From Massilia sp. Bi118 (GTDB taxonomy: Bacteria; Pseudomonadota; Gammaproteobacteria; Burkholderiales; Burkholderiaceae_D): a stretch of 64,000 nt of DNA. The number at the start of each line of letters is the position of its first letter. Positions within the stretch are counted from its first letter, which is position 1. Shown in pieces: positions 56,022 to 64,000 of this stretch. The translations under genes were made by a program, and so were the position numbers. The stretch spans positions 62,001 through 126,000 of the forward strand of contig NZ_CAKKMV010000004.1 in the NCBI RefSeq assembly GCF_918697865.1, in the 5' to 3' direction. The notes under the pieces are model-generated. The model made no database searches. It was not told the DNA's origin and was given only the letters and a program-made list of their open reading frames with translations.

Positions 56022-58250
56022 TCACCGCGGCGCCGCCTGGCCCGGTCCGAGCACCATGCGCCGGATTCGCTGCCAGTTGACCAGGAAGGCGTCCACCTCC
56101 GCGGCTTCGCTTTCGCGCCGCTGCAGCATGCCGGCCATGGCGCGCGTGGTGCCGCCGTTCAGGAACCAGCTCAGCGGCGGCTGCCTTCCCTCGGCGGTCC
56201 AGGGGTAGCGCAGCTCGATCACGCGGCCGGCGTTGCAGCCGCCCAGCAGGCGCGTGGTCTCCTCTTCGGCCGCCTGGGCGCGGGCGTTGCGGGTCTGGTA
56301 GAGGGCGAAGAAGGGCAGCGACAGCTCCGGTACCGGCGGCACGTACTTGTCGCCGGGGCGCAGGCGCGGCTGCCAGGGCAGGTGGATGCCGACCGTCAGC
56401 GGCGCGCGCGCCGGGCCGGCCACGGCATCGATCATCTGCGCGCGCGTCGGGCAGATCCACTGCGACTGCGAGGCCGGCTCGTTCTCGATCACCAGCACAA
56501 CGATCTGCTCCGGCTTGACCACGCCGAGTTTCAGGATCTCGGCGATCATCGCATTGAGGGTGGCCGCGCCCGAGTTCTCGAAGTAGCCGCCGTCGACCAG
56601 GTAATCCCAGGGCTTGCCGTCCACGGTCGTGACCAGCGCGGCCGGGCTGATGTAGGGGAAGCGGGCGCTGTTATGGACCGCCTGCGCCAGGGTGATGCGG
56701 CTGGTGTCCAGCGGCGGGTCGCCGGGGCCGCCGGCGAACAGGTCGTAGGCTTGCGGCGGCAGGAAGGCCAGATTGGCCTGCACCACGCGCCGGCCCTCGC
56801 TGGCGGAGGTGGCGTTGAACAGCAGGCGCGGCAGGCCGGTTGCCTCGGGCCCCAGCGCCAGCAAGGGCCGCGCGAACCAGTCGGCGGCCTTCGAAGACCC
56901 GAAGCGCTGCGCCCAGCCGCGCCGCCAGGCGCCTTCCAGCGCCAGCGAGCGGTCGCAGCTGGGGCAGGGGAAGGGCGAGAAGCGCGCCAGCAGGTCCGGG
57001 TAGAGCAGGTAGCCGACCAGCGGCGCCAGGTAATCCTGGCCGAGGAAGGCGCCGACCTGCGCTGAAGTCGCCGCATAGTCCGGGCTGTCCACCGCCAGCG
57101 AGCCGGCGAAGGCGGCCAGGCCCAGGCTCCCGCCCGAGACGCCGCTCATCGCATAGATGTTCGGGGCGAAGCGCCGGCCCTGGCTGCGCGCCTGGCGTTC
57201 GAGTTCCAGCAGCAGGGTGCCGGCCCAGAACGCCGCCCTCGATGCGCCGCCGGCCGCCGCCACCAGGTAGACCGGCTCATCCCCATGCGCGCCGCGCGCC
57301 GCCTGCCAGGCGCGAAAATCCTCGGCGAGAAGCGGGCGCCGCACCGCCAGCGGCGGCCCCGCGTTGCGGGCCACGAAATGGTTTTCGTTCGAGATCGAGG
57401 CCAGCAGGGCCGCGAACAGCGGCAGCAGGGCCAGCGAGGGCCAGCCTGCATTCTTCGGCAGGTAGACCAGCACGATGCTGCCGAACACGGTCCAGGAACC
57501 GAAGGCGAATAGCAGCAGGGCAGGCGCGCCAAGCGCCCGGCTTGCCGCTTCCTGGCCGAACCAGACCGCCGCCAGCACCATCCCCGACACCGCGAACATC
57601 AGCAGCACCGCGGCGATGCTCACGCGCGACGTGCGGCGCGAGCGCGCCCAGGCCTGGGGCGCCACCGCCTGCTTCCCCAGCCAGCGATTGACCAGCCTGC
57701 GCCGCAGCACCGCCAGCAGCAGGAAGGCGCCGGTGTAGAGGGCCGGGGCCAGCCAGGCCCCGGGCGGGGCGCCGGGTAGCGCGAACCAGACCGTGATCGG
57801 CACGCAGGACAGCAGCCCCAGCGCGCGCGGCAGCCAGGTGTTGGTGGCGGCGGCGAAGCCGTGGTGGGCGCACATGCCGACGTTGTCGACCGCGAAGCGC
57901 CGGGCCAGCAGCAGGCGCGCGCAGTACCAGGCGGTCAGCGACCAGTAGCCCAGGGCCGCGATAAAGATCCAGTAGCTGGCATTGGCCCACAGGCTTTCCC
58001 TGGTCTCGGCAAAGTTGCGGAAGGCGCCCAGGGCTTCGCGCGCCTGGGGCACGCCGAGCAGGATGGCGTTGCCGGCGGCCACCGTCAGCACCGGGTAGAA
58101 GTTCAGCAGCAGGGTGCGGCGCAGGAAAGTGAACCGGGTGACCTGGCTGGTGTGCGACGGTTTACGTTGTGGGGGAGAGGAACGCGGAGGCTCCTCGGGT
58201 GGCCGCCCGTCCGCGGTTCCGCGCTCGTCGATCCCGGTTGGCTCCGGCAT
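56022..58250 (-). CDS. Membrane-anchored patatin-like phospholipase
   Basis: A 742-residue protein. GGAG 6 bases before the ATG supports the start. After a Pro-rich cytoplasmic lead (1-35) there are about seven membrane helices (about 45-300), then a soluble patatin-like domain (about 320-735) with an oxyanion Gly run (VAAAGGASRAAFWAG), the nucleophile elbow SGVSGGSLG and the Asp of the Ser-Asp dyad in LVDGGYFENSG. Such domains hydrolyse acyl chains of phospholipids. Fusion to a polytopic membrane part is unusual against the common soluble patatins. It converges on the MBL hydrolase gene. Confidence 0.85.
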   Translation of the reverse strand: MPEPTGIDERGTADGRPPEEPPRSSPPQRKPSHTSQVTRFTFLRRTLLLNFYPVLTVAAGNAILLGVPQAREALGAFRNFAETRESLWANASYWIFIAALGYWSLTAWYCARLLLARRFAVDNVGMCAHHGFAAATNTWLPRALGLLSCVPITVWFALPGAPPGAWLAPALYTGAFLLLAVLRRRLVNRWLGKQAVAPQAWARSRRTSRVSIAAVLLMFAVSGMVLAAVWFGQEAASRALGAPALLLFAFGSWTVFGSIVLVYLPKNAGWPSLALLPLFAALLASISNENHFVARNAGPPLAVRRPLLAEDFRAWQAARGAHGDEPVYLVAAAGGASRAAFWAGTLLLELERQARSQGRRFAPNIYAMSGVSGGSLGLAAFAGSLAVDSPDYAATSAQVGAFLGQDYLAPLVGYLLYPDLLARFSPFPCPSCDRSLALEGAWRRGWAQRFGSSKAADWFARPLLALGPEATGLPRLLFNATSASEGRRVVQANLAFLPPQAYDLFAGGPGDPPLDTSRITLAQAVHNSARFPYISPAALVTTVDGKPWDYLVDGGYFENSGAATLNAMIAEILKLGVVKPEQIVVLVIENEPASQSQWICPTRAQMIDAVAGPARAPLTVGIHLPWQPRLRPGDKYVPPVPELSLPFFALYQTRNARAQAAEEETTRLLGGCNAGRVIELRYPWTAEGRQPPLSWFLNGGTTRAMAGMLQRRESEAAEVDAFLVNWQRIRRMVLGPGQAAPR

Positions 58251-58385
58251 GCCCCGCTCCTTTCTCGCCCGTCCATCCGATCATAAAGGCAAGCCTGCCG
58301 CGGCGGAGCACGCCGCATGCAGTCTCTTGGGCGCGGATCAAGACACCGCAGCGTAAATGCTGTCAGGCGGAAATGCGGCGCCCGA

Positions 58386-60248
58386 CTACTGGCGCGGCGC
58401 GTGCTCCGGCGCGACGAAGGCGAGCGCCTCTTCGAAGGAGCGCAGCACCATGTCGACCTGCTTCTCCACCAGCGAGGCGCTCGGCACCGGATCGATCAGC
58501 GGCAGCCGGATCGTCACCAGCATCGCTTCCGGCAGGCCGGCGCGCAGGTTGGCGACCGCGGTCAGCCACTGGTCCAGCATGGCCTCGGTCGGATAGTTGA
58601 TGAAGACGGTCGAGACCAGGTCGGCCTTGTCCGGGCCCGGGTTTTCGCTGTCGCCGATGATCGAGAAGCTGCGCGCGTCGACCTGGTCCTCGCGCAGCGC
58701 GCGCACCAGCAGTTCGCTGAGCATGTCGTCGCGCATCGTGGCCAGGCCCACGCACAGCACCACCGAATGGGCCGGCACGTCGAGCGCGCCCTGCCAGCGG
58801 CCCAGGCGCGCCTCGCGCATCTGGCGCAGGTGGGCGCCGATGTTCGCATCGAGCAGGGACATGTTGCGGCGGCGGCTCTTCGGCGGCCCGCCCGATTCGG
58901 GCGTGAGGGTGGCGGCGACGTCGGCGATGGCGGTGCGGATCCGGTCTTCCTGCGGCTTTTCCATCTTGCCCGAGCGGGTGTCGTTGGCGGCCAGCACGAT
59001 GCCCGGCAGCAGGATGTGGTCGCAATAGCGGGCGAAGCTGGAGCGTTCCAGGAAGTCCTGGGCGTCGTGGATGATGGCGGCGATGTCGCCGGCCAGGATG
59101 CGCTGGTAGAAGCGCTGGGCGCCCGACACGGCCGGGGCGTCGCCCAGCAGGATGGTGACGGGTTCCAGCGTGCGCACGTGGCGGCCGGCGACCACCAGGC
59201 ACAGGGTCAGCGGGGTCGACAACAGCAGCCCGACCGGGCCCCACATCGCGCCCCAGAACAGGGCCGAGATGATCACCGCCAGCGGCGACAGCCCGGAACT
59301 GTGGCCGTACACCTTGGGTTCGACGATGTTGGCCACCAGCAGTTCGAGGGCAATAAATAAAACCATGCAGGACAGGGCCAGGGTCCAGCCCGGATCGATG
59401 GCGGCGACGAACATGGCGATCACGGCGCCGGCCGCCATGATGCCCAGGTAGGGCACGAAGCGCAGCAGCCCGCTCAGCGCGCCCCACAGGGCGGCGTGCG
59501 GCACGTCGGCCGCCCACAGCACCACGCCGATCAGGAGGCCGAAGGTCACGTTGACGACAAATTGCGAGAAGAAGAAGCGCGATACGCCCTGGGCAGCGTC
59601 GGCCAGGGCCTGGATTGTGCGGCTGACCTCGGTCTGCCCGCCCAGCCTGATCAAACGGTCGCGCAGGGATTCGTGCTCCAGCGACATGAATATCAGGAGC
59701 ACCAGCACCAGGCCGGCCTCGCCGATCGGGCCCCAGGCCAGCGAGAACAGCCGGGTCAGGGCGCCGGTGGTGGTCAGGCGCGGGGCACGGATCTCGACCG
59801 GAATCGGCTGGGTCGGGCTGATGGTGATCGTGGTCATGCCGCGCCTGCCGGTGGCGGTGGTGCCGCTGCTCGGGGCCACCGCGCTCAGCTCGGCCTCGAT
59901 GCGCTCGAAGGGACGCTCGGCGAGTTCGCGCACGGCCGCGACCTTGGTGCGCATCGCCGCGCGGTACTTCGGCAGGTCGCGCGTCACCGCGACCAGCTGG
60001 AAGGCCAGCACGATGCCGACGCCGACCAGGCAGGTGGTGGCCAGCAGCACCGACAGCATGGTGGCCGGCATCTGGGCCAGCCCGGCGCGGCGCATGCTGC
60101 GGATCAGAGGGGCGATGACCAGGCTCAGGATGGAGGCGAGGGCGATCGGCTCGAGGACATCGCGACCGAAATACAGGAGTCCCAGCCCGCAGGTCACGGT
60201 GACCAGCGAGCCGGCATTCAGGTGCTTGAACAGGGAAAGATCGCGCAT
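58386..60248 (-). CDS. AI-2E-family transporter with long C-terminal extension
   Basis: A 620-residue membrane protein; the usual family length is about 350. ATG 60248 is set by MRDLSLFKHLNAG just before helix 1. Helices lie at about 15-70 and 200-390, with the family blocks FFFSQFVVNVTFGLLIGVVLWAADVPHAALWG, FVPYLGIMAAG and WGPVGLLLSTPLTLCLVVAGRH. About 200 cytoplasmic residues follow; the last part (SVVLCVGLATMRDDMLSELLVRALRE) recalls a B12-binding-like Rossmann fold, without the cobalamin His. Transport of autoinducer-2 was proposed for one member only; others act as Na+/H+ antiporters. Substrate unknown. Confidence 0.88.
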   Translation of the reverse strand: MRDLSLFKHLNAGSLVTVTCGLGLLYFGRDVLEPIALASILSLVIAPLIRSMRRAGLAQMPATMLSVLLATTCLVGVGIVLAFQLVAVTRDLPKYRAAMRTKVAAVRELAERPFERIEAELSAVAPSSGTTATGRRGMTTITISPTQPIPVEIRAPRLTTTGALTRLFSLAWGPIGEAGLVLVLLIFMSLEHESLRDRLIRLGGQTEVSRTIQALADAAQGVSRFFFSQFVVNVTFGLLIGVVLWAADVPHAALWGALSGLLRFVPYLGIMAAGAVIAMFVAAIDPGWTLALSCMVLFIALELLVANIVEPKVYGHSSGLSPLAVIISALFWGAMWGPVGLLLSTPLTLCLVVAGRHVRTLEPVTILLGDAPAVSGAQRFYQRILAGDIAAIIHDAQDFLERSSFARYCDHILLPGIVLAANDTRSGKMEKPQEDRIRTAIADVAATLTPESGGPPKSRRRNMSLLDANIGAHLRQMREARLGRWQGALDVPAHSVVLCVGLATMRDDMLSELLVRALREDQVDARSFSIIGDSENPGPDKADLVSTVFINYPTEAMLDQWLTAVANLRAGLPEAMLVTIRLPLIDPVPSASLVEKQVDMVLRSFEEALAFVAPEHAPRQ

Positions 60249-60332
60249 TCGCGTGCTGCGGGCGGAATAGCAAGCTATCCCGTGGAAACGTAAAACCAGC
60301 AATGTAGCGCAAAAACGTGAATACGATCAATT

Positions 60333-60935
60333 TTATGCCGATTTCTTTCCGTTCGAGGTCTTTTGAGTAGGCCCAATGGTCCACAGGTAGATGGTTCGTC
60401 CGTTGACGTCGACCGTGCGCTCGGGCGGCCACTCGGGCCCCATGTCGAAGGCGTGCGAGACCACCCGCGATCCCGGCTTGAGCTGGAACCACAGGCGCGG
60501 CCGCAGCTTGACGTTGACGTCGGGCAGCAGGTAGAGACTGACCACCGAGGCCGGCGAGAGGTCGGTCTCGAACAGGTCGGCGACCTTGAAGCTGACCCGC
60601 TTCTCGACCCCGGCCTTTTTGGCGTTGGCCTCGGCTTCGACGATGCGCTCCGGATTCAGGTCGATGCCCACCCCGTGCGCGCCGAAGCGCCTGGCGGCCG
60701 TGACCACGATGCGGCCGTCGCCGCAGCCGAGGTCGTACAGGGTGTCGTTCTTGCCGACCCTGGCCAGGTCCAGCATGCGGTCGACCACCTCCTGGGGCGT
60801 CGGCACGAAAGGGACGTCCAGCCGGGGCGGCTCGGGCGCGTCCTGGGCCCAGGCCAGGCGCGGCGGCAGCAGGCCCAGTCCGGCGCCGGCAGCGGCCGAC
60901 AGCAGCAGGGTGCGGCGGCGTGCTTGCGAATTCAT
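60333..60935 (-). CDS. Class I methyltransferase with Tat-like leader
   Basis: A 200-residue protein. The N-terminus (NSQARRRTLLLSAAAGAGLGLLPPRLAWAQ) looks like a twin-Arg or Sec signal peptide. The mature part is a compact methyltransferase: TPQEVVDRMLDLARVGKNDTLYDLGCGDGRIVVTAA (motif I), GVGIDLNPERIVEAEANAKKAG and VVSLYLLPDVNVKLRP. This matches the ATPSCKMT/FAM173 protein-lysine methyltransferase group. An exported SAM enzyme would lack its donor, so either the leader is a membrane anchor facing the cytoplasm or the annotation of export is wrong. It overlaps the permease gene by 4 bases (ATGA), hence co-translated. Confidence 0.88.
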   Translation of the reverse strand: MNSQARRRTLLLSAAAGAGLGLLPPRLAWAQDAPEPPRLDVPFVPTPQEVVDRMLDLARVGKNDTLYDLGCGDGRIVVTAARRFGAHGVGIDLNPERIVEAEANAKKAGVEKRVSFKVADLFETDLSPASVVSLYLLPDVNVKLRPRLWFQLKPGSRVVSHAFDMGPEWPPERTVDVNGRTIYLWTIGPTQKTSNGKKSA

Positions 60936-62341
60936 CGTCGTGTCTCCTCGTCGTTGGCAGGGTCGTGGAAGGCTTCGTCCTGGTGCAGCAGGGCCAGCAG
61001 GAAGACGCCGGCAGCCAGCACCGCCACGCCTATCCAGGCGGCGTTCAGGCCGCCCAGGGTCTGGCTGCTCACATAGCTCAGGCTGGACCACAGCATGTAG
61101 GCGCAGCTGGCGCAGAACAGCAGGGGCAGCAGGGGGAATAGCGGCACGCGGTAGGGCCGCGCATGGCCGGGTTCGCGCCGTCGCAGCACGAACAGGGAGA
61201 TGCCGCTCAGCAGGAAGAACAGCCAGAACACGGGCGCCGTGAATTCGACCATGGCGCGGAAGCCCCCGCCCAGCGCCGCGCCGAGGCCGACCAGCAGCAG
61301 GGCCGCGCCGCATTGCAGCAGCATGGCCAGGGTCGGCGTGGCGCGCTGCCCATCCCAGCGCGCGAGCCAGGCCAGCGGCCGCCAGTCGCGTCCCATCGCA
61401 TAGCCGGTGCGGGCGCCGACGATCATGGTGGCGTTGATCGAGGTGAGCGCCGACACCGCCACCAGCAGGGCGATCAGCTGCTCGCCGCCGCGTCCGAAGG
61501 CGCGCAGCATCAGTTCGGCGGCGGGCGCCTGCGAGGAGGCCAGCGCGTGCATGCCGAGGCCGTGCCAGTAGCCCCAGGTGACCAGCAGGTAGAGGCCGGT
61601 GACGATCAGCACCGCCAGCACCAGCGAGCGGACCATGTTGACGGCGCCGTCGCGCACTTCGGCGCTGAGATAGGCGGCCTCGTTCCAGCCGCCGTAGGTG
61701 AGCAGGACGAAGACCATCGCCAGCCCGAAGGAACCGTGGACAGGCGCCGCCGCCGCGGCCGGGATGGCGGCGCCGGCCGGTAGCCGCAAAGCGGCCAGCG
61801 CCACCAGCAGCAGGCCGCCGACTTCCGCGACCGTCAGCCAGGTCTGGGCGGCGCTGCCCGCGCGCAGACCGTGCAGGTTGAGCAGGCCCAGCGCCAGCAC
61901 GGCGGCGCCGGCGTACAGGGCGCCGCTGGCGGCCGGCGCCAGGCCCGGCAGCGGCGCCACCTGGGCCAGGTAGTCGCCGAAGACGAAGGCCAGCAGGGCG
62001 ATGGAGCCGGTGGTGATCACGGCATAGCGGGCCCAGCCGAAAAGGAAGGCGACCGTGCGGCCGTAGGCGCGGTGCAGGAAGTGGTAATCGCCGCCCGCGT
62101 GGGCGTAGGCGGTGCTCAGCTCGGCATAGCACAGGGCCCCGGCCAAGGACACCGCGCCGCCCAGCACCCAGGCAAGGAACATGGCGCCGGCGCTGGCGCT
62201 CATGCCGGCCACCAGAGCGGGCGCCTTGAAGATGCCGGCGCCCACCACGATGCCGACGATCAGCGTGACAGCTTCGCGCAGCCCGAGCAGCGGGCGCGGC
62301 TGGGCATGGGTCTCATGGTCGGAGGTGGACGGGGTCGGCAT
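60932..62341 (-). CDS. APC-family amino-acid permease
   Basis: A 469-residue permease with about 12 membrane helices. The start LGLREAVTLIVGIVVGAGIFKAPALVAG is the APC-superfamily helix 1 with its Gly-rich break; SLAGALCYAELSTAYAHAGGDYHFLHRAYG in helix 3 and TYGGWNEAAYLSAEVRD in helix 6 are also typical, and place it near the LAT/YhdG-like exchangers. It should bring in or exchange amino acids with a cation or another amino acid; substrate unknown. It leads the two-gene unit with the methyltransferase. Confidence 0.92.
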   Translation of the reverse strand: MPTPSTSDHETHAQPRPLLGLREAVTLIVGIVVGAGIFKAPALVAGMSASAGAMFLAWVLGGAVSLAGALCYAELSTAYAHAGGDYHFLHRAYGRTVAFLFGWARYAVITTGSIALLAFVFGDYLAQVAPLPGLAPAASGALYAGAAVLALGLLNLHGLRAGSAAQTWLTVAEVGGLLLVALAALRLPAGAAIPAAAAAPVHGSFGLAMVFVLLTYGGWNEAAYLSAEVRDGAVNMVRSLVLAVLIVTGLYLLVTWGYWHGLGMHALASSQAPAAELMLRAFGRGGEQLIALLVAVSALTSINATMIVGARTGYAMGRDWRPLAWLARWDGQRATPTLAMLLQCGAALLLVGLGAALGGGFRAMVEFTAPVFWLFFLLSGISLFVLRRREPGHARPYRVPLFPLLPLLFCASCAYMLWSSLSYVSSQTLGGLNAAWIGVAVLAAGVFLLALLHQDEAFHDPANDEETRR

Positions 62342-62418
62342 GTCCAGTAGGACGAGCCGGCCGCCGTCAAGTTCCTCCGCAGGCGCCGCGTGTGAGCCGG
62401 ATCAAGTCCGGCGCGGGT

Positions 62419-63927
62419 TCAGCTGCCTTGCTCGACTGCCGCCACCTGCAGCGGCGCCAGGGCCGGGCCCTCCAGTACCCGTCCGTCCGGGGCGAAGCGG
62501 CTGCCATGGCAATCGCAGTCCCAGCTGGTCTCGGCGCCGTTCCACTTGATCTCGCAACCCATGTGCGAGCATTTGCCCGCCACTGCCTGCAGCGCGCCGT
62601 CCTTGTCGCGGTAGACCGCCACCGGCTGGCCGCCGACATCGATCTTGCGGCTCTGGCAGGGCGGCAGATCGTCCAGGGCCCTGACTTCGTCGGCGCCCAG
62701 CATCACCGCCGGGTCCGGGCTGGCCGGGCCGCTGCGTTCCTTCCCGAAGCCGTCCGGGCGCTTGCCTTGCGCCAGGCGGTCGACCGCATACAGGTCGCGC
62801 CAGGGCGTGCCGCGCCCGAGGATCTCGTCGGCCAGCATCATCCCCGCCAGGGTGCCGTAGGTCAGGCCGTCGCCCGAGAAGCCGGTGGCGATATAGGTAT
62901 TCTTTGCGTCGACGTTGCGGCCGATGCAGGGCAGCTTGTCCCTGGCGCGGTAGCGCTGGGCCGACCAGCGGTATTCGACCGGGCCGATCGGCCAGTGGTC
63001 GCGGGCGAAGCCTTCCAGGTTCTGGAAGCGCTCCTCGCCGACTTCCTTGTCGCCCAGCTTGTGGGCGCTGCCGATCACGGCCAGCCAGGTCCGGCCGTGC
63101 GCCGTATAAGTGCGCACCGAATGGCGCTCCTGGCCGATGCACCAGTAGACGCCCGGCTCGGGAAAGCTGTCGTGCAGCGGCGCGGCGATGCCGTATTCGC
63201 GCACCACCTCCAGCTGCGACTGCACCAGGTGGATGCCGACCGGCGTGTGGGTGGCGACGATGATGTGCTGGCATTGCACCCTGGCGTGTTCGGTGTGGAC
63301 CACGGCCGGATCGTCGTCGATGGCGGTGACGCGGGTGTTCTCGAAGATCAGGCAGTCCTCGCCGCCGATGCGCTGGGCCAGCTGGCGCACGTATTCGAGC
63401 GGCTGGAACTGGGCCTGTTCCTCGACCCGCAGCGTCTTCAGGGCGTCGAGCGGCAGGGGGGCGTCGTCGCGCAGGTCGGTGTGCAGGCGCGCGCGCATCG
63501 CGGCCAGCGCTTCCTTCTCGACTTCGCCGACGTGGGCGGCGTCGAGGGCCAGCAGGTTCCAGGGCACGCGCTGGAAGGCGCAATCCAGGTTCAGGCGGCC
63601 GACCGTGGCCTCGATCAGGTCGATGGCGGCCGCGCGCGATTCGACCACGCGGCGCATGGTTTCGAGACCGTGCTGCTCCTCGAGCGTGTGCAGGCCGAGG
63701 TCGACGGTCGCGTACAGGTTGCCGGTGGAATTGCCGGTGCTGGCGTCGCCGGCCTTGTGGGCGTCGAGCACGGCGACGCGCTTGCCGGCCTGGACCAGCA
63801 GCATGGCGGCGGTGAGGCCCGTGATGCCGGCGCCGACGATGGCGACGTCGACCTGCAGGTCGGTTTGCAGGGTCGGCAGGCAGGCCGTCCTGGCCGCCGT
63901 GCCTTTCCAGAGAGATGAGGTATCCAT
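62419..63927 (-). CDS. FAD-dependent oxidoreductase fused to a Rieske domain
   Basis: A 502-residue protein. ATG 63927 has AAAGG at normal spacing. A DadA/glycine-oxidase-type FAD domain with VDVAIVGAGITGLTAAMLL (about 26-45) and the late IATGFSGDGLTYGTLAGMMLAD is followed by a C-terminal Rieske domain (about 415-495) with CSHMGC and CDCHGSRF, the two Cys and two His that bind a [2Fe-2S] cluster. This YhfW-like fusion is common in bacteria; substrate not settled. The Rieske centre would pass electrons from the flavin. It ends 78 bases before the permease start and may share a transcript with it. Confidence 0.93.
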   Translation of the reverse strand: MDTSSLWKGTAARTACLPTLQTDLQVDVAIVGAGITGLTAAMLLVQAGKRVAVLDAHKAGDASTGNSTGNLYATVDLGLHTLEEQHGLETMRRVVESRAAAIDLIEATVGRLNLDCAFQRVPWNLLALDAAHVGEVEKEALAAMRARLHTDLRDDAPLPLDALKTLRVEEQAQFQPLEYVRQLAQRIGGEDCLIFENTRVTAIDDDPAVVHTEHARVQCQHIIVATHTPVGIHLVQSQLEVVREYGIAAPLHDSFPEPGVYWCIGQERHSVRTYTAHGRTWLAVIGSAHKLGDKEVGEERFQNLEGFARDHWPIGPVEYRWSAQRYRARDKLPCIGRNVDAKNTYIATGFSGDGLTYGTLAGMMLADEILGRGTPWRDLYAVDRLAQGKRPDGFGKERSGPASPDPAVMLGADEVRALDDLPPCQSRKIDVGGQPVAVYRDKDGALQAVAGKCSHMGCEIKWNGAETSWDCDCHGSRFAPDGRVLEGPALAPLQVAAVEQGS

Positions 63928-64000
63928 GGGAGTGCCTTTCATACGGTGTCGGATAGATGCATGGCAGCCGGCGCTCGACGCTGGCCGCGTTCGCTCCGAT

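Overview
The window is high-GC bacterial chromosome from a betaproteobacterium, most likely an Oxalobacteraceae member close to Massilia. This placement is inferred from the GC-rich codon use and from the gene families and their order; no rRNA is present to confirm it. Almost all of it is dense, ordinary core and accessory chromosome. I see no transposase, integrase, phage structural gene or CRISPR array.

Layout: (1) 1-2613, two tandem paralogues of the T6SS immunity Tli4-like family, visibly more AT-rich than what follows, the first cut by the window edge. (2) 2626-8811, comEC, then a CpxA/CpxR-like two-component system transcribed leftward, and divergently a CpxP/Spy-like periplasmic protein followed by a secreted intradiol dioxygenase; four phased TTTAC-like half-sites lie between the divergent units. 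(3) 8844-18742, an alpha/beta hydrolase, dcd, a VOC protein, an LprI-like protein, a large PLP decarboxylase with a structured leader, an SRPBCC protein, the thyA-folA pair, an aldolase and a chemoreceptor. (4) 18864-27179, a long leftward run: wrbA, DUF2069, FAD oxidoreductase, DUF4124, FtsX permease, AttH-like lipocalin and an MsbA-like ABC exporter. (5) 27221-41336, a YihY protein, several c-di-GMP/signalling proteins (TPR-GGDEF; REC-DUF3369-GGDEF-EAL; HDOD-GAF plus PAS-GGDEF-EAL), metY, a CBS protein, aroC and an MFS pseudogene between REP-like elements. (6) 41672-44980, aidB, upp, an Hpt protein and a cold-shock gene with a long leader. (7) 45075-53579, a LysR regulator divergent from aceB, then the gloB / methyltransferase-rnhA-dnaQ-tRNA block, whose order matches E. 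coli gloB-yafS-rnhA-dnaQ-aspV, an unknown 353-residue protein and sbcB. (8) 53734-63927, membrane and secreted functions: acyltransferase, MBL hydrolase, membrane-anchored patatin, AI-2E-family permease, a methyltransferase with a Tat-like leader, an APC permease and an FAD-Rieske oxidoreductase. The last 73 bases (63928-64000) hold no gene I can support.

The most interesting structures are the CpxR-like operator array with a Gly/Pro-rich theme shared by the sensor and the CpxP-like protein, three paired REP-like elements (two bracketing a collapsed transporter gene), a triple-hairpin element between aceB and gloB, a 15-bp in-frame minisatellite in a GGDEF-EAL gene, the tandem Trp-rich module in the Tli4-like protein, and an AttH/FtsX pair with no adjacent ATPase. 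None of these alone proves a new system.
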